Shown here piece by piece: positions 1-16,000 of a stretch of DNA of 64,000 bases. The position numbers and the translations under genes were made by a program. A model generated the notes under the pieces. That model was not told the origin of the DNA, ran no database searches, and saw nothing but the letters and a program-made list of their open reading frames with translations. The stretch is from the NCBI GenBank assembly GCA_021613335.1, contig JAJTWR010000263.1:428501-492500 (forward strand), read 5' to 3'. This stretch comes from Whitmania pigra (lineage: Eukaryota; Annelida; Clitellata; Hirudinida; Haemopidae). Each line of letters opens with the position of its first letter. The first letter of the stretch is position 1.

Positions 1-346
1 GAGATTCCTCAAGAAATGCCTCAAATGTGGGGCTGACATCGAAGGTAATGAACAACATATACTAACAATACACAAATAATAACATCATTAATAATACATT
101 ACGCTTTAAATTAAAATATGTTTAAATTAAATTTTCATGTTAATTAACTTATTTTCATTAACTAATTAATTAATTAACTAACTAATTGTAGGATTGAAGG
201 GTCTGAAGTTTGTGAACTTTGAGAATTACAACTGGCACACGAGGTGCTTCAGTTGTTCGAGATGCAACTGTGGACTCATCGACAAGGGATTCGTCATGTT
301 TGGATCTGACATTCTGTGCCCGAATTGTGCCAAAAATAAGCTTTAA
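1..346 (+). CDS. FHL: FHL-type LIM protein, C-terminal end (partial)
   Basis: This is the last part of a gene that starts before the window. Exon 1-44 joins exon 192-346 across a GT-AG intron (45-191) with a codon split G|GA, and the frame runs to TAA at 344-346. The peptide holds a final LIM zinc-binding module: a CLKC pair, then WHTRC, a CSRC pair and a CPNC pair near the end, so all cysteine/histidine ligand positions are present. The spacing and the ending CPNCAKNKL closely resemble the last LIM domain of four-and-a-half LIM (FHL/limpet) proteins. These are scaffolds at actin structures and in the nucleus with no enzyme activity. Other multi-LIM proteins such as PINCH or paxillin are possible alternatives because only one domain is visible. 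Confidence 0.85.
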
Positions 347-3348
<3,002 letters not shown>

Positions 3349-5377
3349 TTAATACAAGGCAAGTTCAGTGCCCCAGGGTCTGTAGGGTTTCAAATAGTGA
3401 AGGAGTTGCGATGTCGAGTGAGTAAAGTTGCTGTTGTCGAAGGTAGAGGTCGCGGTCGCACCAGGACGTCCGGGGTCGTTCGGGTTCAAAACCCCCGTGA
3501 AGAAGTTGAAGGCACCAGATTCTTTTCTTTCGTTTTGCTGGGAATTCCCGTCGCTAAGAGACGGGCCGAGGTACGAATGAAGGTTTTCTGATTTTGCGTC
3601 GCTACTCGTTCGTCCATCTTCCGTCGTCATGGCAACGTTTCCGTAGTTGCCATAGTAATGGTGATGCCCTCCGTACGACAATATGCTGGAAGTTGCTGGA
3701 AAATACGGAGTCATTAAGGAGCTGGAATGAAGGGGTTTTGAGGCGTTGGGAGGATTTCGGGGGTCGAAATGTCGTCTGCTCGTTGTTGTTGTTGGTGGAC
3801 TCCAGTAATCAAGTCGTTGTGATACCTGAAAGAATTGTTTTTTCGTTGTTGTTTTAAAAAGTTTTAAAATCGATTTAAACACTTGTTTAATAATTAATAC
3901 ATTTATATGCATTTAATTGTTGTATACGTATTAAGGTCATCAGTTATAGTTAATAAGAATTTAATAATGTATTTAATTCAACAAAAGCAAACCTGAGAAA
4001 ATGCGGACGAGTTGTTGATTGGAGATTTAACGGAAGGAATTGTTAATGAAGAATGAAGTTGATGAGAATTCTGGAGTTGATGGAGGTGGTTCAGCAGACG
4101 AACAAGGAGAGGGTTTTGAGGGTCAAGCCCTTCGAAGGTCATCATGTACCTGGCGACCTCTGACACGCACTCCCTGTAACCTTCCCTCTTTAGATCGGAA
4201 GCCAGGATGGAATGCTCAGGAATTGAACTGTTGACTTTTTGATTGGTTTGAAGGAGCTTCAAATGGTCGACTGTCATCTTCAATATTTCGGCCTTTTCGA
4301 GTTTTGCTGAACCCTGCGAGAGATTTGAAGGTTGAATTGTATTGCATTACTTCTTATTGTATTGTATAACATCTTATTTGGTTGTGTTGCACTACATCTT
4401 ATTGTATTGTATTGCATCGCGTTGCATTGTATTGTGAAGGTGTTGCATTAAATGATCCCGATGGAATTATTTATTAATTATTTATTTAGCGTTAAAACTA
4501 ATGAATATTATTGTTGTCAACAAATCTACTGACGTTAATAAATTAAAGATGTTTTACTAATAACAAATGAATATTTTACTAACTTGTTTTTCAAAGGCAG
4601 AAGGAACAAGTCTTTTCAGTTCGGACAAACACTGATTGATTCTGTCCCTTCTCTTTTTCTCAATCATCTTCGTTGGATTGATATTGAATTAATAGATATT
4701 AATAACAATGGTAACTTATTCAATTGAACATTTAATCATTAATTAACTGATAAATGTTATTAAATAATTAAATGTCGTTAAATAATTCATAAATTCACCC
4801 CTCTTCTCTTCTTTCTATCTGGAGTGAAGCAACTCTGAGTCGGCGAACTGAAATAAATAAAATTGTAGCATATTAACATGTAATATATTATGCTAATATA
4901 AATATTAATAAAGTTATTATTATTACTTATTAAAACAAAGTATTCGACAAGAACTATTTCACAACAACAGTAACATCGTCTTGATTATCTCGTTTAAAAC
5001 CAAACATGTATTTATGCGGGAACAGAACATCATGTCCTATAACAACTATTCTATAACAACGCTTTACGAAGTTTCAGCATCCACAATGATGTGGTAAATT
5101 ATTGATCCATAAGTAATAATTTTCATAATTACAAATTCCACTGAGTTCGAAAAACATTAAATATTATTTCAACAAATAATGTCAATATTAACAACAACAA
5201 CATTAATACTAATATAGCGTTAATAATGATAACAATAATGTAATAATAATAATTAAATAATAATAATTAAATAAAATTATAAATAAAACTAAAAATAAAA
5301 ACACGCTACCCCATCTTGGCGTTAACATCGTCATAGAAATCATCATCATCATCGTCGTCAAATGTCTGCCTCTTCAT
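3349..5377 (-). CDS. HEY: HEY bHLH-Orange transcriptional repressor
   Basis: Exons in transcript order are 5377-5310, 4847-4799, 4667-4584, 4313-3993 and 3825-3349. All have GT-AG introns and phases close exactly, giving 332 aa. The start encodes MKR followed by a run of seven Asp. The bHLH basic region reads [17 protein letters not shown]: glycine replaces the proline of Hairy/E(spl) proteins, a HEY hallmark. Helix 2 ([18 protein letters not shown]) follows, then the Orange domain ([14 protein letters not shown]) in exon 4. The protein ends [11 protein letters not shown], the HEY-specific YRPW motif and tail. HEY proteins are nuclear repressors induced by Notch that bind E-box/N-box DNA as dimers. 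The length matches vertebrate HEY1/HEY2 (about 300-340 aa). A Jagged ligand gene lies about 46 kb away in the same window. Confidence 0.96.
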
Positions 5378-8300
5378 TCCAAGCTTTTCCACGCTTTCCA
5401 GCAGCACTTCCTCGTCATTAAAACCACATTTCCATGTCCTGGAGTGGGAGGCGTCTTTAGCAGGTGACCTCTTCTCATTGGTCAAAGGGCGGGAACTTTC
5501 GCAGACGTCTGGTGATCTGCTCGTGACGTATTGACATCCATGAAGACGATTGTTTGTCGTCTCATGAATTTCACTTGTTGTACTTGTATTTGTACATGTA
5601 TGTATGACTTTAATTTATTCGTGTTTGTATTTGGTTATGGATGAAATGTAAACTAATCGATAATAAATAGATAACTCATAAATATTCTAATAAAAGTGTC
5701 AAAAATAAATTTGAATACCGTCGAAATAACCAATCATAATAATCTTAAATTTCAAATCAGTTAATTTGGACTGCTACGCCTACTATAAGGCGATTTCACT
5801 GAAGTTTCACAGAAGCATAACAATCGAATCATCATTTTCATCATCAATCACAATCTCTCCAATCAATCACAAACTCCCCAAAACAAACTCCCCACCCAGA
5901 GAGACAGCAATTAGTGACAATTTGATGACCACACATCGCCGAGATCAGAAACTTCGAACGTCCATCAACGTCATGAGCGCTTTGAAGAAGTTGATTGGAC
6001 GACGGATGTCATGGAAACGGGGTTGGTTCTGATCACGTGTTCGACCCTGCGTCTGGGGACACTTGACCCCGTAAAGGAACACCGGGTGCCTACGATTCCT
6101 TCATTGTTTTTGCTTCCCTTGAATTGTTCTAACCATCCTTTCTTCTTTTCAGCTGTTGTTGTTTATATTGTTTGTTGTTATTGTTGTTGTTGTAAGTTCT
6201 TCTTGATGCTTCTTTGTATTCTGCTGATTGATGAACCTCGTTTGACCTGTAGGCGCCCAGAAAATATTTTTCCGCATTTGCTTCGATGTCGATCTGAATG
6301 TTGAAAGGATTCAGAAGAAGGAGATTAATGCCGATTGTTGCTGTTGCATCTTTATATCATCATCATCATCATCTCATTATATCATCATATCATCACATCA
6401 TCATACCATATTATCATTATATATCATATTATCATTATGCTTTTTGTAGTTCATGTGTTTAAATGAGAAACCCTGGTGGCTGTGTAATCAATGATAATAA
6501 TAATTATTATTAATAAGGTAATTGTCAATAAATCGGCGCTGACTGTGATGAGGATGATGATGACGACGATGATGACGACGATGAGTGAGAAAATATGTCA
6601 ACAGTGAAAGTTGTCAATGAGAGGATCGGATGTGTTTCGAGTCACGTGATGCTGTCCTGCTATGGAAGGAAAGGTTTCATCCGCCCCTCCTTGAAACCAA
6701 TTGGCAACAACAATAACGAGTATTACTTGTCCAGCAAATTATAATAATTGTTTATAATTTATGATAATTACATACATAATAAATTAATTTCATTGAATAC
6801 TTTTGATTGAACACTTTGCAGGTGTTTGTTAAATCGTGTGATGGTTACATGAAGATACAAGAATGAGATAATTTGTTTGAATAGTTGTTTTTTAATACGC
6901 ATATCATTAAACAGACAAGAACAATAAACAATATATAATAATGTGATAATAAATATAAATAATAGATAATTATGAATATTTATTATTTTTAGTAATTTTC
7001 TCATTGCTTAGGAAAAGCGCAATGACATCCGATGTGTCAGCAGCATTCCAGACGAGCGAGGTGAATGGATTCCTACCTGGATTGATGGACGAAACAACGT
7101 GGAATTCAATTTGCACGTTGGAGCAATTACAGCTGAAAAGTTAATTGCTTCTCATTCCATATCGATGTCCCGATGTTGTATTCAGATTACGACCACCTCC
7201 TTTCCAATTGACAAGTGGAAAATCTCCTCTCGAAACTTCCTTCGTGAGTTCGCATTGACTTGTTTCCAAGTGCTTGACTTTCATCAGGATGAGGGCTCAT
7301 TGCGGGATTTAATTGTGGGTTATTTCTTGTCTCCATTGTCACTCATTCGACTGGGCGGTCTTACGAGTTATTCTAGTTATTCGGTTGTTGGTTATTTTTT
7401 TTTTTTTTGGAGGGAGGGGGAATTAATATTAAACAGAGAAGGTTTAATTGGAAATTAGAAATTTAAGAAAAAAAATAATAATAACGTACCCATAACGACT
7501 GAAAAGGAAAATAAAAAGTTTTTAATGTTTCCAAGTAATTGTATGAATGTCTAAAATGTAATATATCGATACATTAGTATTTAATAAAACTTACAAATTT
7601 ATATTTAATAATACAAACTTCATTCAACATGACATTCTCCAACACAAACCCTGGAAGGCGACATACAATGAAATGTCATTAAGCAAGACAAAGCAAAACT
7701 TTCCACCGCAGATGACCCAGTAAAATGTCACGACCTTTGACTTGATTGCATCTGACCTCGCGTTTCGGGTCAGGAAACATTTAATTGCAGGCAGCCAATC
7801 ATAAATCGTATCACTTTGTCAGCGTACAGTTCACTTGTATAGGCTATGCGTAAATTCTATTTATTGTTATTATTATTATTCGCCAATCCTCTTAAAACCT
7901 ACTTGACTATTCCAATGTGTAAAATAAATACAAATATTCGATTAATTGCTGCCTGATTTGCGTTTGTAAAATATCAGTTTTCTTTTCAGGGTGAACGAGT
8001 TGTGACCCCTTCACCTGTCGTGATCTGATCAGTGACCCGTGAAGTCAATGACGCGTGGCTGTGATGCTGTCATGTCGTGGATACATTTGACTGAGGACAT
8101 CACAGAAGTCGAAAGAGATCATTCAAGTGTCGTTCATTCATTTCCCCATCTCTATTTGACAACTATTTGACTGTCATTGGGATGTTCTGAGAAAATCCCC
8201 GACGATGATGATCATAACTGATCACATATGATACATATCAGACGCAGATTAAGTTTCAGCACGGCTTAACCATCATTTTTGATGCCCACTGCCATATATG

Positions 8301-9664
8301 GTGGCGAAATTCTACGAAATATTGAAATATTTGACGCTACGTTCGACCTACCCTAACCTCGATAACAAGCATTGAGATTACTTACGTAATTCAAAATAGT
8401 AAATACATCCAAATCAAAAGAGGATAACTAATCACATAATCACATCATGCATTCAAAGTTGAAGGCTACGAACAATTCGATCAATCATTGACCTGACACA
8501 CGTTCAACACTCAAGGCTACGCTTTATCCCCAGTAAATTAGGTTCGGGTAAGTTTTATAGAATGCACTTCGAGCAATCGCTTAACTAATAAAAATAATAA
8601 TAGCCCGCGAGCGTTAAGATGTCTTACTGCAACCTTGCCCTGTTGGATCAGTTTCACTGAAACCCCAGGAAATCAATCATAAAATCTCCGCCCAAACTAA
8701 TTACAAGTTCAAACAGAACAAATTCAGACACCCTCCCTGAAGATCAACTTCTCGAATAAGAACCAACAACACTTTTGAATATTCAACAAAGTGGAAAGCT
8801 CATGTGATGATGGGTAACATGCAAGTGAGTCTCCGGTAGAGAGGAATCGTGAAGCACATTTCGAACACTTCAAAGCCTTGCGAAACAAAACGACAAAAGG
8901 CAAAAACTGATCGTCGGAGGTAACGTCGCATAAACTCGTCAGGCCTGGCAGAGCAACAGCAGCCCGATGTATTTGTAAATTGTTGTATTTGATTATAACT
9001 ATGTATAAACAGAACTTCTAGATTGTAGACAAAAAATGCAATAAGAAAACTCTTGGCAGATAGTAAATAACTTAAAGAGGAGAAAACATGATAATCTGGG
9101 AATACGTTTAAAATCATAATTTCAAAATGTTAAGAAATAATCTGATGAAAATAATCGCCGAGGTTGCACGATGCTATCAAACAATGTAAATAAAAAAGGA
9201 TGGATGGAATGAGACTTGATTGGCTGGTCGAAGGATGGAATCGCATTTTAGAAGCAAAACAACAAACGGAGTTCCGAACGTCGCACGAGAACCCTACACA
9301 AGACATTATTAAATGAAACGGAAACTAACAACTAACTCATAAGTTTCAGTTTAGTTGAATTAGTACTTGAATAAGATAAGAGAGCACGTTTGATGTAAGT
9401 TTTGACCAAAAGGACATGATATGCATCCCCTCTAGAAGGTTACAATCAAAAATGAGAGGAAGGCCAAAAAATAAAAACGACGTTTGGCAGTTCTTAAAGG
9501 CACAAAACATCAAAGGTTCTAAAAATCCGTTTCAATCGAAGGTTACAAAATCCAAAATCGCATAGAAAATAACTTCAAAGCATTAAGAATGAGGACAGAC
9601 AAAAGCCCGAATTAACTCGCAATTAATTTCCGCAGTTAGACGCAAACACGAACGCAACGGCGCA
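5378..9664. other. intergenic between HEY and tropomyosin
   Basis: HEY's promoter and 5' UTR would lie just above 5377, and tropomyosin's 3' UTR just below 9665. Short ATC/ATG runs occur at 6357-6375 and 6550-6585. Open frames at 5766-6304, 7099-7458 and 8800-9117 lack splice sites, motifs and compositional support, so I do not call them. I see no RNA gene. Confidence 0.6.
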
Positions 9665-12146
9665 TCAGATGTTAGCTATTTCGCTCAGAGCCGCCTCCAG
9701 CTCCTCCCTGAGTGCCTTGTTTTGGGCACTGGCTTGACCGAGCTCATCTGCAATGAAGCATTCGGTTTCTATTAATTACATTTATTATAAATTGCAAATG
9801 TATGGGCAAAACAAATGTTATCAATTAAATTACAGATACATAAAACAAATATTTAATTTTTACTAAATTACAAATCCATCTTTAACAAAATTCAGCTATT
9901 TATAAACCACAATGGCTAAAGGTTGGCCAACATTAACATCAGCTGAAGAATCGGTTGTTACCACTTAAGAAACAAATGCAAAACAGATGAGCTTAAGACC
10001 GATTAGCTTGAAAGCCTATTAACTTAAAACATATTAGCTCGTAAACATGTAGGCGGCTCAGAAATACCTTCCAACTGCTCGACATCTCTCTGAAGTTTGA
10101 CGACCGACCTCTCGCTTTCGCTGGCTCTGAACTCAGTCTGAAAGAAACAACGAATCATTTGAGCTCCAGTGCATGTGAACTTGCAAATATTTCATAATTG
10201 AACCGAAAAGGAACTGTTTTTACCTCTTTTAGTTTCGAACTTAGTTCTCGGATGGTTCCCTCGTACGTGTCTTCTCTCTCGGTGGCCTGAATTTCCGCAA
10301 CATTGTTAGAAAAGCGTTAATTTATTCACATGCATGTATTGACATTAAATACTATTCATTAGTAGCATATTCTTACATAGTCCAATCAATTGTAGATATT
10401 CTAACTGCAACATTTAGGAGTTACAAAAGATAAACAAGTCATTTTAGAAGCCATTTAAAAGAGGTTTGGCACATGAGAATTACCTTCGATTCATTGTGCT
10501 CAAGAGATCTCAAAGTGTTGGCAACAGAATTCAACTCCAAATCCAGCTGTTTGCACTTCCTTAAATTTTAGCAGACATGAATTTTAGCACATAGACATAT
10601 TATTACATTATAATACATACATATCTTACAAAAAACATTAAGTTAAATATTGTGCTTTTGAATAATGCGAACAATCAAAATCGTAGAACGAGCTAAAATA
10701 CAAGTTTGCGAACGAGACCTTTCAGCATTTTCTGCTCTTTCCTCCGCACGCTCCAACTCCGATTCAGACATCTGCAATTTTCTGATTGTCTGAAAGATAA
10801 CATTATTACCTGTTACTAATAATATATATTTGTTTGCCAATAATAAATCAACAAACATGTAAAACCATAAAAAAAGTTGCACTGCTTATTAACATATGCT
10901 AAGAAGCTAATTTGTCTTAATCTAATTTGTCAAACAGAAATCCAACCAAAAGCTAATAATGGAGTCTGCATTTTAAATCAGATTCAAACTGATGAAGAAT
11001 GACTAATATCCACATCAAAATAGGCTTAAAAATAAAGAACTAACCTCTTCAAACTTTTTCTCAGCTTCAATAGACATGGCCTTCACAGCCCTCAATTCTC
11101 TCTCTAAATTTTCAATTCTGTCATCATCAACATTCTGTCTATTTTCCAGAACTCTTCTTGATCTGTTGATGTATTTATTATCATCAAATATTAAGCCAGC
11201 AAATTAATTACTATCCATTTAACTAAACACAAGCAGAAATTTAAGTAAATCATCATAGCATCACTATCACTAAAAAAAGTATCACTATCATAAAAGTGTG
11301 GACATTTATAATTAATAATTCCAAATTGAGCTTTACTTACTAAAAACATTTGAGTTTATTATAAACCAATAATTTAATTAAATTAAATCAGATCAAACAT
11401 GACCAGTCAGGTAGGTTATAGCATTCTGACAACATTCAGATTAGTGTGCTTATCATTTATCATATACTTTATGATATTTCATAAAACAAGGAGTTTTAAA
11501 TAAAGAGCTTTAAATAATTCACATCCATTATAATTAGGATTGTGATTTATTAAAAAAAAACTTATAATATTTGAGTAAATACAAGTAGACGTCAGATTAC
11601 CTTTCACTTTCATCGATGAGCTTGCTTAATTCTTCCAGTTTATGATTGGCCAAGTCAGAGCGAGTCTGGGCCTGCTCATAGGAGTCTTCCAACATCTGAA
11701 GCTTTCTTGACAGAGACAATAACTCACTTTCAACCTGCGTGATGCTTCACATTATTAGTCTTCGATTTAATCGATTAAAAATAATTCATTGAGTTTTAAT
11801 GAAACAAGCAATTATTCAACAAAAAAATAACTAAGAAACCAAAGCTGCATTTTTGTTTTCGAATCGTTTTCAATGCTTCCTCAGATTCTAGATGCAAACG
11901 CGATCTCAACGCGCTGAATCTATTTTAAATCTAATACCATCTTCATCTTTCCAAAATTTCAATTTTTCAATAAGACTAAGTGATTATGAAATATCTGTTT
12001 ACCTGATTTCTAAGAGACTTTTCCGCTTCCAGTTCTCGGCATTTCGCTTCGTAATCGTCCCTAGTTTTATCCAAATCCTCCCTCAAATTCTGCATTTTCA
12101 TCCTCAAAGTGGCTAAAGCCCCTCCGCTGGAACCAGACACGGCCAT
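9665..12146 (-). CDS. TPM: tropomyosin, short cytoskeletal-type isoform
   Basis: Eight exons: 12146-12003, 11734-11601, 11162-11045, 10789-10719, 10559-10484, 10286-10224, 10137-10068 and 9747-9665, with all phases closing, give 252 aa. Short tropomyosins are about 247-250 aa. The whole chain is a heptad-repeat coiled coil. Family landmarks are visible: LSRKLQMLEDSYEQAQTRSD, DESERSRRVLENR, AEKKFEETIRKLQM and LERAEERAENAER, which match tropomyosin exon borders 2 to 6. Tropomyosins polymerise head-to-tail along actin filaments and gate myosin and other actin-binding proteins. The N-terminus starts with a Gly/Ser-rich MAVSGSSGGA leader. The C-terminus (ALREELEAALSEIANI) is unlike the usual muscle and non-muscle ends, so overlap-junction behaviour may differ. 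Other promoters or alternative exons are not visible. A divergent tropomyosin-like protein is the alternative. Confidence 0.9.
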
Positions 12147-13090
12147 TTTAGAATTATTTTACGTGAAATAACCACACAGGAAGCAAGAATAAAAAAGTCA
12201 AGGACGCAAACAATAGGAATCACAGGTCTATGGATATACGAACATTCTTTTTGTAACATAAATTTTATTTCAAACTCTTAAATTTATTTAAATTTAATGG
12301 TATTATTTTTAGCTTAGTAAAAATTTAACAAATAAAAGTTTAATTACCGCTTACACAAGGGATAACGAACTTTTATTAATCGCTCATTAGTCCACTTACT
12401 TTAGAAGATTATATAAAAAAGCAATACTATTTATCGGCAGACTTAAATCATGCTAAACAACGCTCGCATGACTTGGAAACACCCCGGTACCCGCCCAATA
12501 CAGGTAAGCCATTGTCTCCCAGTGTAAAACCTACTACATTAAAATGATCCCGCACAGTGCTATCCCAGACCAAAACGAATTAGTCGAAACGTGCCATTCA
12601 CAAACATCTTTTTACATAATTTAAGAAATAAAAATTTGATATAACAAGATAAAATCAGCCTTAGCACTGAAACTGCTAGACATCCAAACTTCAGCCACAC
12701 TACATTATGATACTATCTGAGTAGTAACATCCCATCAAAATAATAACTTCAACATGCACATAAATTAATTCACCTCATAAAAGGTCTTTCAAAAATATTC
12801 TAAATGTCCTTCAGATGAAACATTTAAACTTCATGATAAAATTATCAACAAACAACCTAAGTGCAAACAACTGTGGCAGATGCTTAGACATAATCGAGTT
12901 TTCACAACTTCCAATTACTGTAGAATATCTTCACAGCTTTTAATTGAATGCAAGTGTTTTGCTCAAAAAAATTACAGACATCAACAACATTTGGGACACA
13001 CGTCTACCCACTGCAAACAATGACCATTGGATGAACATGCCCTGCAACACAAGAGATGCTTAAGTAATGTCTCTGCTCAACCCACAAGAC
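12147..13090. other. intergenic: tropomyosin upstream region and ZCCHC 3' UTR
   Basis: Both neighbours are on the minus strand. The tropomyosin promoter would lie just above 12146 and the ZCCHC-type gene's 3' UTR just below 13091. No open frame or motif is convincing here. Confidence 0.6.
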
Positions 13091-16000
13091 CTAGCTGTCT
13101 GATGACTCTGGCTTTGGAACAGTTTTTAATTTGAACTGAGCTGTTAAAAGAAGTGGATATATTTGGTGAGCTACTAGTTTAAAACAAAATATGAATTAAT
13201 AACTTCAGAGTAATTTAATCTAATTTCTCAACCTCGTAAAACATGTTTAACGAACTAAAATAAATTTATGAGCTGACCTGACTGACCCACAGAGAGCATA
13301 AAAGGTTCGTTGCAGAGATCGACCGTGTGGCTTGAACTGCCACAGTTGTGACAGTGACTCTTAATAGCACTGGGAAGAACCTGGGGATGAGGAACAGACA
13401 AAGCAGGGGCTACCGTGGAAGGCACTGAGGGCATGGCGACAGACGAAGGAGACGTAATCACCACACCAGGAGAGTTGTAAGAAACATAATCGAACGGCGT
13501 CCGCATGTATATGCTGCTCGGACACTGCCCGATGTTATTATGAGGAAAGCGAGGGCCTATCAAGCCATTGCTTCGGAAAATTATGTGAGGCGGCCAGAGA
13601 GGGTAGCCAGAAAATTGAGAGAGAGGAGATGAACAACACGTGCATGGCTGATTCAAAGGGAGTGAACTGGTGAGCGGAGGAAGTAAAGATGCATTTATGT
13701 GCGGGGGTGGAATTGCACTGAGAGGAATTGGAGGAACAGGGAGAGCTTGTGAAAAAGCAGCCTCACCTTGATTGTAAGGTGGAATGAATGAATGAATGAA
13801 GTTCATCTGAGAATCCATGTTGTTGTAGAAAGCATCTAGGTTGAAGGCAATGTTGGAAGGAATATGGAGTGCTGAGAAATTTGGGTGCACGCGACCGTCA
13901 TTAGCAGACGGGAGGCTTTGAAAGTCCTGATCGTGTTGAACTATTACCCCGCAGCTAGAAGCGCGCGGCAAAGTCGAAACACTGGCAGAACTCGACGATC
14001 CGAGATCCGCGCTCGGAATCCTGATGTCGTCAGAGGCCAGTTTATTCTGGTTCACCGAAGCTCCCAGAATTGGCCGCAAAACTTTTCCACTCGAAGTAGT
14101 AGATGTAGCAAATGCATTGCCAAGGTTGGGTTCGACATTCGCAGATTGAGAAATTAAGGATGGAGGTATGGTGGCAGGATTCCGATCTTCTGTAAAGTTA
14201 TATTTGCTTCTAGAGGCATTCGATGATGTCTCAGTGTGATGAGGCTTAGAGCAATTCGAACCAGACTTGACCACATTGTCCCCACCACCGTGAAAAGCAC
14301 CACAGTTATCCTGATGAGATTCCGTGCGACTGCCACGGAGGTGATTGCTCCCTTCGGCCGGTGAGATGGTTAGGATTTTGGTCATAAACACCTGAGAACT
14401 GATTTCCTCACAATCTTTCATGGCCTCGTTTGAGTAAGCTAAGTAAAAATAAGCTAATATTAAATAAAAAACTTCTTTTGTTGCAGCACATAAATTATTG
14501 TAATATACCATTTTGACCTATACTGTTATATTATATTCTGAGCTGTAAGTACATTTGTCACAAACAGTTTTCATCAAAGGAATAGATACCATTTATCACA
14601 GGTTCCTTCATATCTTGCAAATGGTGCTTTTCATGGTAATAATGTTGGCGGTGGTAATGGCTATGCTGTGCAGAAAGCCTTAAAAAGAATATAAGACAAT
14701 AATCAATAAGCATGGAATAACTAATAACTATTGCTTGGATGTACCTCTCGTCTGCTAAACTGCTTGCTGATTTTGTCTTCTGAAAATAAAAACAAAAATT
14801 TAGATGTTCAAAATACTGACTATCACAACATCAAGCAACTCGTTTTTTGAAACTCTTAAAGTTGACAAAAGAACTTGTATTTTCTAAAAACTGAATGTTA
14901 GGTTAAACCGCTCATTAAGATGCTAAAATAAAGATAAACTTGCTTTAAGATAGCAAAAAATTCAAATGTTTTAGAAGTGGTTTCACAAAAATCGGTATTT
15001 AAAATTGAAATAAGTACAAGCGATCACCATTTCTGAAGTATGATTCCATTTTGAATGGGGATGATTTTTACCAACATGGCTGCTGTCAATGTTGAGATGA
15101 TTCTGATTCAAATGGGAAGTGCTTGTTTTGCACATGTTGCTGAAAATATAACAAAGCATCGACATTATTTTCAATGTTCGTTGCTCACACGTTAAATGTT
15201 AATTAAATGCCAAAGGTCAGCAGACGGATAAATCAATATTCAGTTGCTTTGCACGATTGCTAACATCGACTAGAATTTAATTTCAAACCTGGGAGGAGAG
15301 ACCTGACAATAAATGGAATGAGAGGGTAGAAGTTGAGAGGTCAACGAGGATTCACACGGGGAACTCTTCGAGTCTCGACATGCCACGGAGAAGAGGGAGA
15401 GAGATTCTTCTCCCGCACGCACAAATGTTTGGCCTGAACGAGCTCATATTTATGACATCAGTTAATCAATTATTTAATCGATCGGTGATGATTTTATCAA
15501 ATTGCTTTGAGCTTCTCTTTGTTTATTAATAATGACCAAAATGTACATATAAATACCATATCATTTATGCATATTACTAATAACAATAAGAGAATATTTT
15601 TCAAAATTTAAACTGCTCACCATCACAGCAGAATTCTGAATCATCAGAATTTGAAGAGTTATTAATATTATTACTGCTATAATTATTGTTGTCGTTTGAC
15701 CGCACGCCTCCGTGCTCGAGGAAGTCAGTCGAACGAACTAAACCGACACTGCCGAAGTGGCAAAGAAAGTTCTGCATCGTCCGGCATTTGAGCACGTATT
15801 TAGGGAGGGACATTAATTTCCTAAAGTAAAAAAAAGTCGATCGAATAGAATTCGGTCCGCTCGATGACAAAATAATGAGTCAATCGCCAATCAAACGACT
15901 AACTGAAAATATTTCGATAGATTCTCCCGCTCTGCAAGGGCACAATCTGTCGGTTTGGAAATTTGTCCTTAAAAGTTTGAATGGACACGGATGCAATTAG

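Noticed and set aside
7099..7458. 119-codon frame in the HEY-tropomyosin interval
   Set aside because: It has no family resemblance and no flanking exons. Part of it is an AT/T-rich run.
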